Shown here: positions 1-6,154 of the stretch, piece by piece
Numbering within the stretch: position 1 is the stretch's first letter
Layout: the number at the start of each line of letters is the position of its first letter
Notes under the pieces: generated by a model
The model's input: only the letters and a program-made list of their open reading frames with translations
Told to the model about the DNA's origin: nothing
Databases searched by the model: none
Assembly (NCBI GenBank): GCA_021779195.1
Contig: JAJYBB010000006.1
Location: forward strand, 62,001-126,000
Reading direction: 5' to 3'
DNA from: Bacteroidota bacterium
Lineage (GTDB): Bacteria > Bacteroidota > Bacteroidia > Bacteroidales > Paludibacteraceae
DNA: 64,000 nucleotides
Made by a program: the position numbers and the translations under genes

Positions 1-329
1 ATTTGGAAACCGAAGAAATGTGGTTTGTAAACTGGGATTTAGGTGGTCCATATTGGGATAAAATGAATGCAATTGCTCAACGTTCCTACGCCAACTCTCC
101 GCATTTATTTGTTGACAAATGGGATACACCTATTTTAATCATTCATGGCGAAAAAGATTATCGCATTTTGGCTTCACAAGGAATGGCTGCATTCAATGCA
201 GCTGTTTTACGTGGTGTTCCGGCAGAGATGCTTATTTTTCCGGATGAAAATCATTGGGTACTCCAACCTCAAAATGGAATCTTGTGGCAACGAACTTTCT
301 TTGCATGGTTGGATAAATGGCTTAAATAA
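1..329 (+). CDS. S9-family prolyl oligopeptidase/dipeptidyl peptidase, C-terminal fragment
   Basis: This is the last ~108 residues of a gene that enters from the left edge. The visible part is the end of an alpha/beta-hydrolase catalytic domain. The catalytic aspartate lies in HGEKDYRI and the catalytic histidine in DENHWV, the usual S9 arrangement, followed by the closing helix. The nucleophilic serine and any beta-propeller would be upstream of the window. Such enzymes cleave after proline or other residues in oligopeptides, usually in the periplasm of Bacteroidota. The exact subfamily cannot be decided from this fragment. A strong hairpin terminator follows. Confidence 0.85.
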   Translation, partial: LETEEMWFVNWDLGGPYWDKMNAIAQRSYANSPHLFVDKWDTPILIIHGEKDYRILASQGMAAFNAAVLRGVPAEMLIFPDENHWVLQPQNGILWQRTFFAWLDKWLK

Positions 330-364
330 AACCCTTTGGGGTTTCGACAATATTTCCACTTTAA

Positions 365-403
365 AAAAATACTCCAACCCATTCAACGGGTTGGAGTATT
401 TTT
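365..403. terminator. Bidirectional intrinsic terminator
   Basis: ACTCCAACCC (371-380) pairs perfectly with GGGTTGGAGT (388-397) around a 7-nt loop, and flanking A and T runs extend the stem. It lies between the convergent S9 peptidase and DUF4890 genes and can serve both. Confidence 0.9.
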
Positions 404-420
404 GTTTGCTCGACAATTAA

Positions 421-900
421 TTAATTGTTGGCCGGTTGACGATGAAATTTTTGAGGACGATGCGTAGAATCATTCATCATTCCACATCCATTGTGTTTCA
501 TCTTACTAATCATTTTCCCCATGTGTTCAATTCGCAACGATTGCAATTTATTGAATTTCTCCTGACCGATAATGCTCTGAAGTTCCTGATCCTGAGCTTT
601 GTGCTGACTTTCAAATTTGGCTTTAAATTCAGCTCTTGTCTTTTTAACTTCAGCCTGTAGTTGCTTTTGGTCGGCGGCTTGTTTTTCGAACAATGCTTGT
701 ACTTTAACCTTTTCTTCATCGGTCAATCCTAAAACTTTTGCCATTTGCTCAGATCTCCTTTGTGGAGACATCATTGGCATTTTTCCATTACGAAATTCAT
801 TTTTCATTCCCATTTTCCCCTTAGGAGAAGTCTGAGGCTGCGCCATAGCGATTCCAAACATCATGAAAGAAGCCATAACTAATAACACATACTTTTTCAT
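421..900 (-). CDS. DUF4890/Spy-like periplasmic protein
   Basis: The 159-residue protein has a clear signal peptide (residues 1-20, cleavage near AMAQ). The remainder is highly charged, helical and methionine-rich. The segment LGLTDEEKVKVQALFEK resembles the LTxxQ motif of the Spy/CpxP family, and the best family match is the Bacteroidota DUF4890 group. Spy-type proteins are periplasmic chaperones or stress sensors; this role is inferred. The C-terminus has a His/Met/Cys-rich patch (HNGCGMM) that could bind metal. A shorter paralogue lies immediately upstream on the same strand. Confidence 0.7.
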   Translation of the reverse strand: MKKYVLLVMASFMMFGIAMAQPQTSPKGKMGMKNEFRNGKMPMMSPQRRSEQMAKVLGLTDEEKVKVQALFEKQAADQKQLQAEVKKTRAEFKAKFESQHKAQDQELQSIIGQEKFNKLQSLRIEHMGKMISKMKHNGCGMMNDSTHRPQKFHRQPANN

Positions 901-1240
901 ACTTTCTAATTTTAAAATTTTAATAAAACGATAAATAATAACTTTTATTCTTTGTTGTTTTGACCAAAAAACTGCTCAAAAGTTTAATCTAACCATTTCG
1001 TTTTTAGTTTTTTAACTGAATACTCTCTTTTGAGAATAAAATTTAAACTATCGAAAGAGAATTGCAAATTTCAATATTGAGCGTATGTTCAAAAAGAGAT
1101 ATATTCAGCGCAAGAACTCAAAAACAAAGTTTTATTCCAATTATAAAATAGATTTGATCGTGTTACCATTAAAACTCAAATAGAGAATCAACTATTTTCG
1201 ATTAAAACAGGCATTTGAGAGTGGATTCAATGCTCCAAAT
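901..1240. other. AT-rich intergenic region between the two Spy-like paralogues
   Basis: I see no gene here. On the minus strand it carries a copy of ATTAAACTTTTG (977-988) that recurs upstream of the neighbouring paralogue. A terminator for that paralogue lies just beyond its right end. Confidence 0.5.
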
Positions 1241-1279
1241 TAAAAAACTCCTGCTTCCCAATGAAGAGCAAGAGTTTCT
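1241..1279 (-). terminator. Intrinsic terminator of the 1323-1733 gene
   Basis: On the minus strand AACTCTTGCT and AGCAGGAGTT (plus-strand arms 1267-1276 and 1246-1255) form a 10-bp stem with one G-U pair. An 11-nt loop separates them and TTTTTTAATTT follows. It starts about 45 nt after the stop codon. Confidence 0.75.
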
Positions 1280-1322
1280 TAAAAATGAAATTATATCAAA
1301 TTACAATCGGAGATTTTATCAT

Positions 1323-1733
1323 TTAATTTTTGTTTTCAGGACTCATATTCCTCATTTTCGACATCCGTTCTTCACGCATTTTTTGCCATTGATCAAATTT
1401 TTCATTACCAATAATAGATTTTAAATCAGCATCTTGCGAATCGCGAAATTCTTTCATTTTTGTTCTAAAATTAGGATCATCGCGTTTTACTTCGGTACGA
1501 AGCTTTGCAAAATCGGCATTATTCTTTTCGAACAAAGCTTGCACCTTTGCTTTTTGTTCGTCAGTTAAGCTCAAATCTTTTGCCAACATTTCTGCCCGAT
1601 GTTGAGCTGTCATTTGAGGACGACCTCCCTGATGATTTTCACCATTTTCGTTTCTGGGCTGTTGAGATTGTGCCATTGCACTCATTCCAAATAGCATAAT
1701 CATTGCTATTCCTAAAATTCCAATTTTTTTCAT
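1323..1733 (-). CDS. DUF4890/Spy-like periplasmic protein, paralogue
   Basis: The 136-residue protein has a signal peptide (residues 1-21, AMAQ cleavage). A charged helical body contains LSLTDEQKAKVQALFEK, a close match to the LTxxQ motif of Spy/CpxP proteins. It is clearly a paralogue of the protein at 421-900; both share the block from LTDE through ...IIGNEKF/IIGQEKF. It lacks the Met/His-rich tail of its sister and has its own promoter and terminator, so the two are probably transcribed separately. A periplasmic chaperone or metal-stress role is inferred from family resemblance only. Confidence 0.7.
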   Translation of the reverse strand: MKKIGILGIAMIMLFGMSAMAQSQQPRNENGENHQGGRPQMTAQHRAEMLAKDLSLTDEQKAKVQALFEKNNADFAKLRTEVKRDDPNFRTKMKEFRDSQDADLKSIIGNEKFDQWQKMREERMSKMRNMSPENKN

Positions 1734-1787
1734 AACACGATAATTTTTAAAAGTGAGTAATTTTTAAACTTTAATAGATTGACAAAG

Positions 1788-1795
1788 CAAACGTA
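1788..1795 (-). promoter_or_regulatory. Bacteroidota -7 element TACGTTTG
   Basis: This is a perfect TAnnTTTG match on the minus strand, 55 nt before the start codon of the DUF4890 paralogue. No clear TTTG -33 element is seen. Confidence 0.5.
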
Positions 1796-1888
1796 CAAAA
1801 GTTTAATTTACAGCTTCATCAATTCAATTCATTTAACATTCAATTTAAACAAAAAAATCTAATCTTCTCTCTTCAACTAAAAAACTAT

Positions 1889-1928
1889 AAAAAAAACACC
1901 TCCTATTCAAACAAATGAACAGAAGGTA
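1889..1928 (-). terminator. Intrinsic terminator of the thioredoxin lipoprotein gene
   Basis: On the minus strand ACCTTCTGTTCA pairs with TGAATAGGAGGT (12 bp including two G-U pairs) around a 6-nt loop. GTTTTTTTT follows. It lies about 55 nt after the stop codon at 1984. Confidence 0.8.
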
Positions 1929-1983
1929 TTAATTAAATGATATGCTCCCAATCAATTCGAAGCAAAATTTTGTCTTTGAAATA

Positions 1984-2460
1984 TTATTTCTTTTTCAACA
2001 ACACATCATTAATGGCTTGCTTAAACGTTTCTTTTGGCAAAGCACCCTGAGCCATTTGCGGGTTTTCGCCCATTGGGCAAAAAAGCAAGGTAGGAATACT
2101 ACGGATACCAAAAGCGGCAGCTAATTCTTGTTCTTCTTCGGTGTTAACTTTGTAAATATATATCTGTCCGGCATATTCTTTGGCCAAATCCTCCAAAATT
2201 GGAGCGATCATTTTACATGGTCCACACCAGTTAGCATAAAAATCAATAATACAAGGTTTGTCGCCCAGATACTTCCATTCCGTGGGATTTGTTTCGTAAT
2301 TTGCAACTTTTGTTAAAAACTCAGCTTTTGTTAAGTGAATTGGTGTCATGACTGTTTCTTTTGATGGATTATTTGTTTCAGTTTTGTTTTCTTTATTATT
2401 TCCTGCACATGCAGTAAACGTGAACGCAAGTAAAATACCTGCAAAAATAGTTTTTCTCAT
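1984..2460 (-). CDS. Thioredoxin-fold lipoprotein
   Basis: The 158-residue protein has a lipoprotein signal ending in FTAC (lipidated Cys18), a short Asn/Lys-rich linker, and a full thioredoxin domain. The redox motif WCGPC is at residues 78-82, and the cis-proline region reads SIPTLLF. It should act as a membrane-tethered thiol-disulfide oxidoreductase in the periplasm, like the periplasmic thioredoxins of Bacteroides; substrates are unknown. It is the last gene downstream of the ArsR-led cluster. It follows the HMA-like gene after 83 nt with no obvious promoter or terminator between, so co-transcription is likely but unproven. Confidence 0.9.
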   Translation of the reverse strand: MRKTIFAGILLAFTFTACAGNNKENKTETNNPSKETVMTPIHLTKAEFLTKVANYETNPTEWKYLGDKPCIIDFYANWCGPCKMIAPILEDLAKEYAGQIYIYKVNTEEEQELAAAFGIRSIPTLLFCPMGENPQMAQGALPKETFKQAINDVLLKKK

Positions 2461-2543
2461 GATTTTGCTTGATTAATCATTATTAATTCTATATTTTTAT
2501 CTCGATTATTATTTTTATCTCTAATAACGAAAGTCATTTCATT

Positions 2544-2801
2544 TTAAAGTACACAACCCCAGATTGATGGATCATCGTATGAAATATCTTCAAAATTATT
2601 TTTTTGAATCTTATAACCTAATTCAACCAACTTCATTTCAATTTCATCCCGATTTATTTCATCAGTATGTGAAACAACCACTTCACCGGAAATTCGATCC
2701 ACTTCGGCACCAAAAACACCTCGTAAAGAGCCTAAATCTTTCAATGTAATATTTGTGCAAGCCGCACATTCCGAATCAATTACTAAAAAAGTACTATACA
2801 T
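2544..2801 (-). CDS. Small HMA-like metal-binding protein
   Basis: The 85-residue cytoplasmic protein resembles the heavy-metal-associated fold. It has a CxxC pair in SECAAC (Cys12, Cys15), then a pattern like the beta-alpha-beta of HMA domains, including SGEVVVSH and ELGYKIQ. Cys83 near the C-terminus (WGCVL) may add a ligand. HMA proteins carry soft metals such as Cu(I) or Hg(II) to transporters. No P-type ATPase is visible nearby, so its partner is unknown. The gene starts 3 nt after the DUF2892 gene, an operon arrangement. Confidence 0.7.
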   Translation of the reverse strand: MYSTFLVIDSECAACTNITLKDLGSLRGVFGAEVDRISGEVVVSHTDEINRDEIEMKLVELGYKIQKNNFEDISYDDPSIWGCVL

Positions 2802-2804
2802 AGC

Positions 2805-3050
2805 TTATTCTTTACCTGGCTCAAATTTATCTACTTTTACGATTGGTTCTTTATTTTTTGAAATTCCGGTTTCACAAGAACCACCAGGACAACTGATATT
2901 TAATATCGCTTGAATTCCAAGAATTATTGCTCCAAATAAATAAATAGTCTCTTTACTTGAAATGTATCCTATTCCCAATGCGATCGCCAATATCAACCTA
3001 ATAATTCTCGATTTTGTCCAACCACCAAAATAATTTTTAATTGATTCCAT
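2805..3050 (-). CDS. DUF2892 (YgaP-like) inner-membrane protein
   Basis: The 81-residue protein has two hydrophobic segments (about 16-31 and 36-52), typical of the DUF2892 transmembrane domain found at the end of YgaP-type rhodaneses. Directly after the second segment comes ISCPGGSCE, a C-x4-C pair (Cys54, Cys59). The first codons overlap the end of the DUF6132 gene by 14 nt, which suggests translational coupling. Function is unknown; the neighbours suggest metal or sulfur/thiol handling. Confidence 0.65.
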   Translation of the reverse strand: MESIKNYFGGWTKSRIIRLILAIALGIGYISSKETIYLFGAIILGIQAILNISCPGGSCETGISKNKEPIVKVDKFEPGKE

Positions 3051-3252
3051 TTTCTTTTTTATCTTTCTTTTTAAATAAATCGAATAATAAATACACTAAT
3101 ACAGCTCCATATATTACAGAAATATAAGGATTTGATGTGATTGGACAAGTTCCACTGGCACAACCCACGAAATGGTAGTATAAAAAACCGCCAAGTCCAC
3201 CTATCAGGCTGCCAATTATCTTCAATAAATGTTTTTTAAAAAAGTCTGTCAT
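3037..3252 (-). CDS. DUF6132-family small membrane protein
   Basis: I place the start at the internal methionine (MTDFFKKHLL), giving 71 residues. That start matches the usual short basic N-terminus, and the longer frame to 3297 would begin inside a likely regulatory region. There are two transmembrane segments (about 11-28 and 43-60). The signature VGCASGTCPITSNP, with Cys31 and Cys36 in C-x4-C spacing, lies between them and is typical of DUF6132. It is the first gene after arsR. Function is unknown. Confidence 0.65.
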   Translation of the reverse strand: MTDFFKKHLLKIIGSLIGGLGGFLYYHFVGCASGTCPITSNPYISVIYGAVLVYLLFDLFKKKDKKENGIN

Positions 3253-3300
3253 TATTTTTGAATTTAAAAGTTTATAATCTACAGCACTTGAAAGCATGTA

Positions 3301-3322
3301 TATATAAACATGGATTCATGTG
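3301..3322. promoter_or_regulatory. Probable second ArsR-type operator
   Basis: This imperfect palindrome lies in front of the DUF6132 gene. It matches the operator-like palindrome upstream of arsR at 14 of 22 positions when inverted, and it resembles the general SmtB/ArsR operator pattern TGAA-N6-TTCA. It is a candidate autoregulatory or downstream operator. Confidence 0.4.
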
Positions 3323-3337
3323 TTTATTTAAAAAAAA

Positions 3338-3634
3338 TTAGACGCACTGACAAGATCGGATACAATCTATAATCTGTACTATTTGTTTATTTTTCAGGGA
3401 GTAAAAACAATTTTTCCCATCGCGCCTAAAATTTAAAATACCTTTTGCTCGCATATCGGTTAGGTGATGAGATAATAAAGATTGCTCGCATTGTAATTTT
3501 TCCCCCAATTGCGAAACATTTAATTCATCATGTTCCGACAATAAAGAAATTACACATAAACGGGTACCGTTTGAGATCGCTTTCAGTGTATACGCTGCTT
3601 CATCCATCATCGATAAATCGAGTATCATATTCAT
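3338..3634 (-). CDS. ArsR-family winged-helix repressor
   Basis: The protein has an ArsR winged helix: ISNGTRLCVISLLSEHDELNVSQL, recognition helix QSLLSHHLTDMRAKGIL, then the wing NFRRDGKNCFYSL. The frame extends upstream to 3673, but a -7 element and palindrome lie at 3651-3675. The start is therefore placed at 3634 (98 residues). The classical metal site ELCVCDL is replaced by ELNVSQL without cysteines. Cysteines instead occur at 27, 49, 76 and in a C-terminal CIRSCQCV cluster (91, 95, 97). The ligand may be a soft metal, a metalloid or a thiol signal. It probably represses itself and the small-protein genes downstream. Confidence 0.85.
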   Translation of the reverse strand: MNMILDLSMMDEAAYTLKAISNGTRLCVISLLSEHDELNVSQLGEKLQCEQSLLSHHLTDMRAKGILNFRRDGKNCFYSLKNKQIVQIIDCIRSCQCV

Positions 3635-3650
3635 GTTTTCAAATTTCGTG

Positions 3651-3658
3651 CAAATATA
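3651..3658 (-). promoter_or_regulatory. arsR promoter -7 element TATATTTG
   Basis: This is a perfect TAnnTTTG match on the minus strand, 17 nt before the chosen arsR start. It overlaps the palindrome at 3656-3675, as expected for a self-repressed promoter. Confidence 0.55.
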
Positions 3659-3675
3659 TGAACATATATTCATAT
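3656..3675. promoter_or_regulatory. ArsR/SmtB-type operator palindrome
   Basis: Perfect 7-bp arms ATATGAA and TTCATAT are separated by 6 bp. The TGAA-N6-TTCA core is the hallmark of SmtB/CzrA/ArsR operators. It abuts the arsR -7 element. Confidence 0.65.
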
Positions 3676-3783
3676 TATGATTATTTCTTTTGATTTTTTA
3701 ATAAAAAAAATATCAAAAGGGCAATGATGCAAAAATTCGGTTAGATTTCAATGCAATTTCGTCGAATTTTTTAAAGAAAAAAG

Positions 3784-3791
3784 TATCTTTG
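3784..3791 (+). promoter_or_regulatory. aroB promoter -7 element TATCTTTG
   Basis: This perfect TAnnTTTG lies 22 nt before the aroB ATG, implying a very short leader. Confidence 0.55.
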
Positions 3792-3812
3792 TATGCTAAA
3801 AATATTCGAAAA

Positions 3813-4865
3813 ATGAACCGGTCGAACACGACTATTTGCAATAATTTTATTTCTGAACTTAATCAAGCTATTGGAGATCAATCTTTTGATTCAGTTTTTG
3901 TACTGGTCGATGACCATACACGGTTATATTGCTTACCACTGGTATTAACTTCTGAAATGCTGTCAACTTGTCAAATAATTGCCATTCCAAGTGGTGATGA
4001 GCATAAAACAATACAAACAGCTATTCAAATTTGGGAATTTCTATGTAATCATGGCGCCACCCGTAAATCATTGATGATTAATGTCGGTGGAGGAATGATT
4101 TCCGACATTGGGGGTTTCGCTGCTTCAACTTTTAAGCGCGGCATTCGTTATATCAATGTTTCAACCACCCTGCTTGGCGCTGTAGATGCTGCGACAGGCG
4201 GAAAAACGGGTATCAATTTCGGAGGACTTAAAAATGAAATAGGAGTTTTTGCTCCTGCTGATGCAGTTTTAATTAATATCGACTTTTTCAAGACGTTGGA
4301 TACTGAAAATTTACGATCCGGCTTTGCTGAAATGCTTAAACATGGACTCATTGACACACGTAATGAATGGGAAAATATAACGACTTTTGATCTTGAAAAA
4401 TTCGATCTAACAGAATTAAATCCGCTTCTTCAAAAAAGTTTTTCAATCAAAGAACGCATTGTAAAAGAAGATCCGCATGAAAAAGGAATTCGTAAAGCAT
4501 TAAATTTGGGTCATACTTTTGGTCATGCGTTCGAAAGTTATTCATATAAAATCGGTCATCCTGTTTTACATGGTTATGCTGTGGCTTGGGGTTTACTTTG
4601 TGAGTTATTTTTATCGAATCGCAAACTTGGGTTTCCAGAAAACGACCTGAAAAGATTAACCGAACTTGTAAAAAAATACTACGGATTATTCCACATTAAC
4701 CTCGACGACTACCAAACTTTAATTGAATTAATGACCCATGATAAGAAAAACGAATCGAAAAAAATAAATTTTACTTTACTGAAAAACGTGGGTGAAATTC
4801 AAATTGATCATACTGCTACAAATGCAGAAATAATCGCCTGTTTTGATTGGTATTGTAAGCTGTAA
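3813..4865 (+). CDS. aroB: 3-dehydroquinate synthase
   Basis: The enzyme converts DAHP to 3-dehydroquinate, step two of the shikimate pathway, using NAD and a divalent metal in the cytosol. The NAD-binding stretch GGGMISDIGGF (about 92-102), the TGGKTGIN motif (about 129-136), the metal-site segment NLGHTFGHAFE (about 231-241) and GHPVLHGYAVAWG are all present. I chose the ATG at 3813 because the frame extension to 3789 begins inside the promoter. The protein is then 350 residues, a normal AroB length. It appears to be a stand-alone gene. Confidence 0.95.
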   Translation: MNRSNTTICNNFISELNQAIGDQSFDSVFVLVDDHTRLYCLPLVLTSEMLSTCQIIAIPSGDEHKTIQTAIQIWEFLCNHGATRKSLMINVGGGMISDIGGFAASTFKRGIRYINVSTTLLGAVDAATGGKTGINFGGLKNEIGVFAPADAVLINIDFFKTLDTENLRSGFAEMLKHGLIDTRNEWENITTFDLEKFDLTELNPLLQKSFSIKERIVKEDPHEKGIRKALNLGHTFGHAFESYSYKIGHPVLHGYAVAWGLLCELFLSNRKLGFPENDLKRLTELVKKYYGLFHINLDDYQTLIELMTHDKKNESKKINFTLLKNVGEIQIDHTATNAEIIACFDWYCKL

Positions 4866-4977
4866 AAAATAGATTTTTATATTGATTTATAACAGATTAA
4901 CGACAGTATTCGATTAAATAACAAAAACTTAAATTTTCAAATTTTCAAATCATTTTAGAAAATATCAAGATAACTTT

Positions 4978-5337
4978 ATGAAACGCACATTGATAATAGG
5001 TGCTAGCAAGAATCCCGAACGATATGCTTACAAAGCAGCCGAACGATTGTTGGCTCACGGTCATCAAATTGAACTACTGGGGCTTAGAGACGACAAAATT
5101 TTCGGACAGACCATTGACACTGAACGAAAACCATATAAAGAATTGGACACGATTACACTGTATGTCGGACCACAAAGACAACCTGATTATTACGACTATG
5201 TATTGTCGCTGAAACCGCATCGGGTTGTTTTCAATCCTGGAACCGAAAATCCGGAATTTGAAACTTTGCTTCAAGAAAATGGTATTGAAGCAGAAGAAGC
5301 GTGTACGTTGGTTTTACTGGGAACCGGACAATATTAA
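4978..5337 (+). CDS. CoA-binding domain protein (YccU-like Rossmann fold)
   Basis: The 119-residue single-domain protein matches the CoA_binding_2 family. The N-terminal nucleotide loop reads LIIGASKNPERYAYKAAERL, followed by a short Rossmann core, and NPGTENPEF lies near the end. Related proteins bind CoA; their physiological role is poorly known. It precedes dapB by 81 nt on the same strand. Confidence 0.85.
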   Translation: MKRTLIIGASKNPERYAYKAAERLLAHGHQIELLGLRDDKIFGQTIDTERKPYKELDTITLYVGPQRQPDYYDYVLSLKPHRVVFNPGTENPEFETLLQENGIEAEEACTLVLLGTGQY

Positions 5338-5418
5338 AAAAAATAATTTCGAATTCACGGTTTAAATTTAACTGTAAATACCAAAAATAATAATATCTTG
5401 ATTATTAATAATATATAA

Positions 5419-6138
5419 ATGAAAATTGCATTAATCGGCTATGGGAAAATGGGCAAAACTATCGAGCGAATTGCCCGCGAACGAGGACACGAAATCGTGT
5501 CTATAATTGATCTCGATAACACGGAAGACTTCAAGTCAGATGCATTTAAAAGTGCGGATATCGCCATTGAATTTACAACACCTCACGTAGCTCTTTCGAA
5601 TATAAGGAATGCATTTGCTGCTGGAGTATCGGTAGTATGTGGCACAACAGGTTGGACATCAGTACTTCCAGAACTGCAAAAAGAAATCATTGCAAATGGA
5701 AATACGTTGTTCTGGTCATCAAATTTCAGTTTGGGAGTCAATATTTTCATGGCAGTAAATCGGTATTTAGCCCGAATCATGAATCAATTTCCAAATTACA
5801 ACGTTGAAATAACTGAAATCCATCATACGCAAAAATTAGATGCCCCAAGTGGTACTGCCATTACGTTGGCAGAAGGTATTTTAGAAAACATTGACCGGAA
5901 AACAACTTGGGTAAAAGAAACCCAACTTGCCGATGACGATTTAGCGATAAAATCAATTCGGGAAGGTCAGGTACCTGGTATTCATACCATTCGATATGAA
6001 TCGGAGGTAGATTCAATTGAAATCACGCACGACACGAAAAGTCGTGAAGGGTTAGCACTGGGTGCAGTGTTAGCAGCTGAATTTACTAACGGTAAAAAAG
6101 GATTTTTAGGTATGAATGATATGTTAAATTTTAATTAA
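5419..6138 (+). CDS. dapB: 4-hydroxy-tetrahydrodipicolinate reductase
   Basis: DapB reduces 4-hydroxy-tetrahydrodipicolinate with NAD(P)H in the lysine/diaminopimelate pathway. The dinucleotide loop GYGKMGKTIE (7-16), the CGTTGW motif (74-79) and the catalytic signature EIHHTQKLDAPSGTA (133-147, with His135/His136 and Lys139) are intact. At 239 residues it is slightly shorter than the E. coli enzyme, as is usual in Bacteroidota. lepB follows after 16 nt, so the two are probably co-transcribed. Confidence 0.96.
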   Translation: MKIALIGYGKMGKTIERIARERGHEIVSIIDLDNTEDFKSDAFKSADIAIEFTTPHVALSNIRNAFAAGVSVVCGTTGWTSVLPELQKEIIANGNTLFWSSNFSLGVNIFMAVNRYLARIMNQFPNYNVEITEIHHTQKLDAPSGTAITLAEGILENIDRKTTWVKETQLADDDLAIKSIREGQVPGIHTIRYESEVDSIEITHDTKSREGLALGAVLAAEFTNGKKGFLGMNDMLNFN

Positions 6139-6154
6139 TCACTATAAATTCACA

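Noticed and set aside
3037-3297. Longer start (3297) for the DUF6132 gene.
   Set aside because: The extra 15 residues are not family-like and run into the operator-like region; ATG 3252 fits better.
3635-3673. Longer arsR start at 3673.
   Set aside because: Would place the start codon upstream of the promoter -7 element and inside the operator palindrome.
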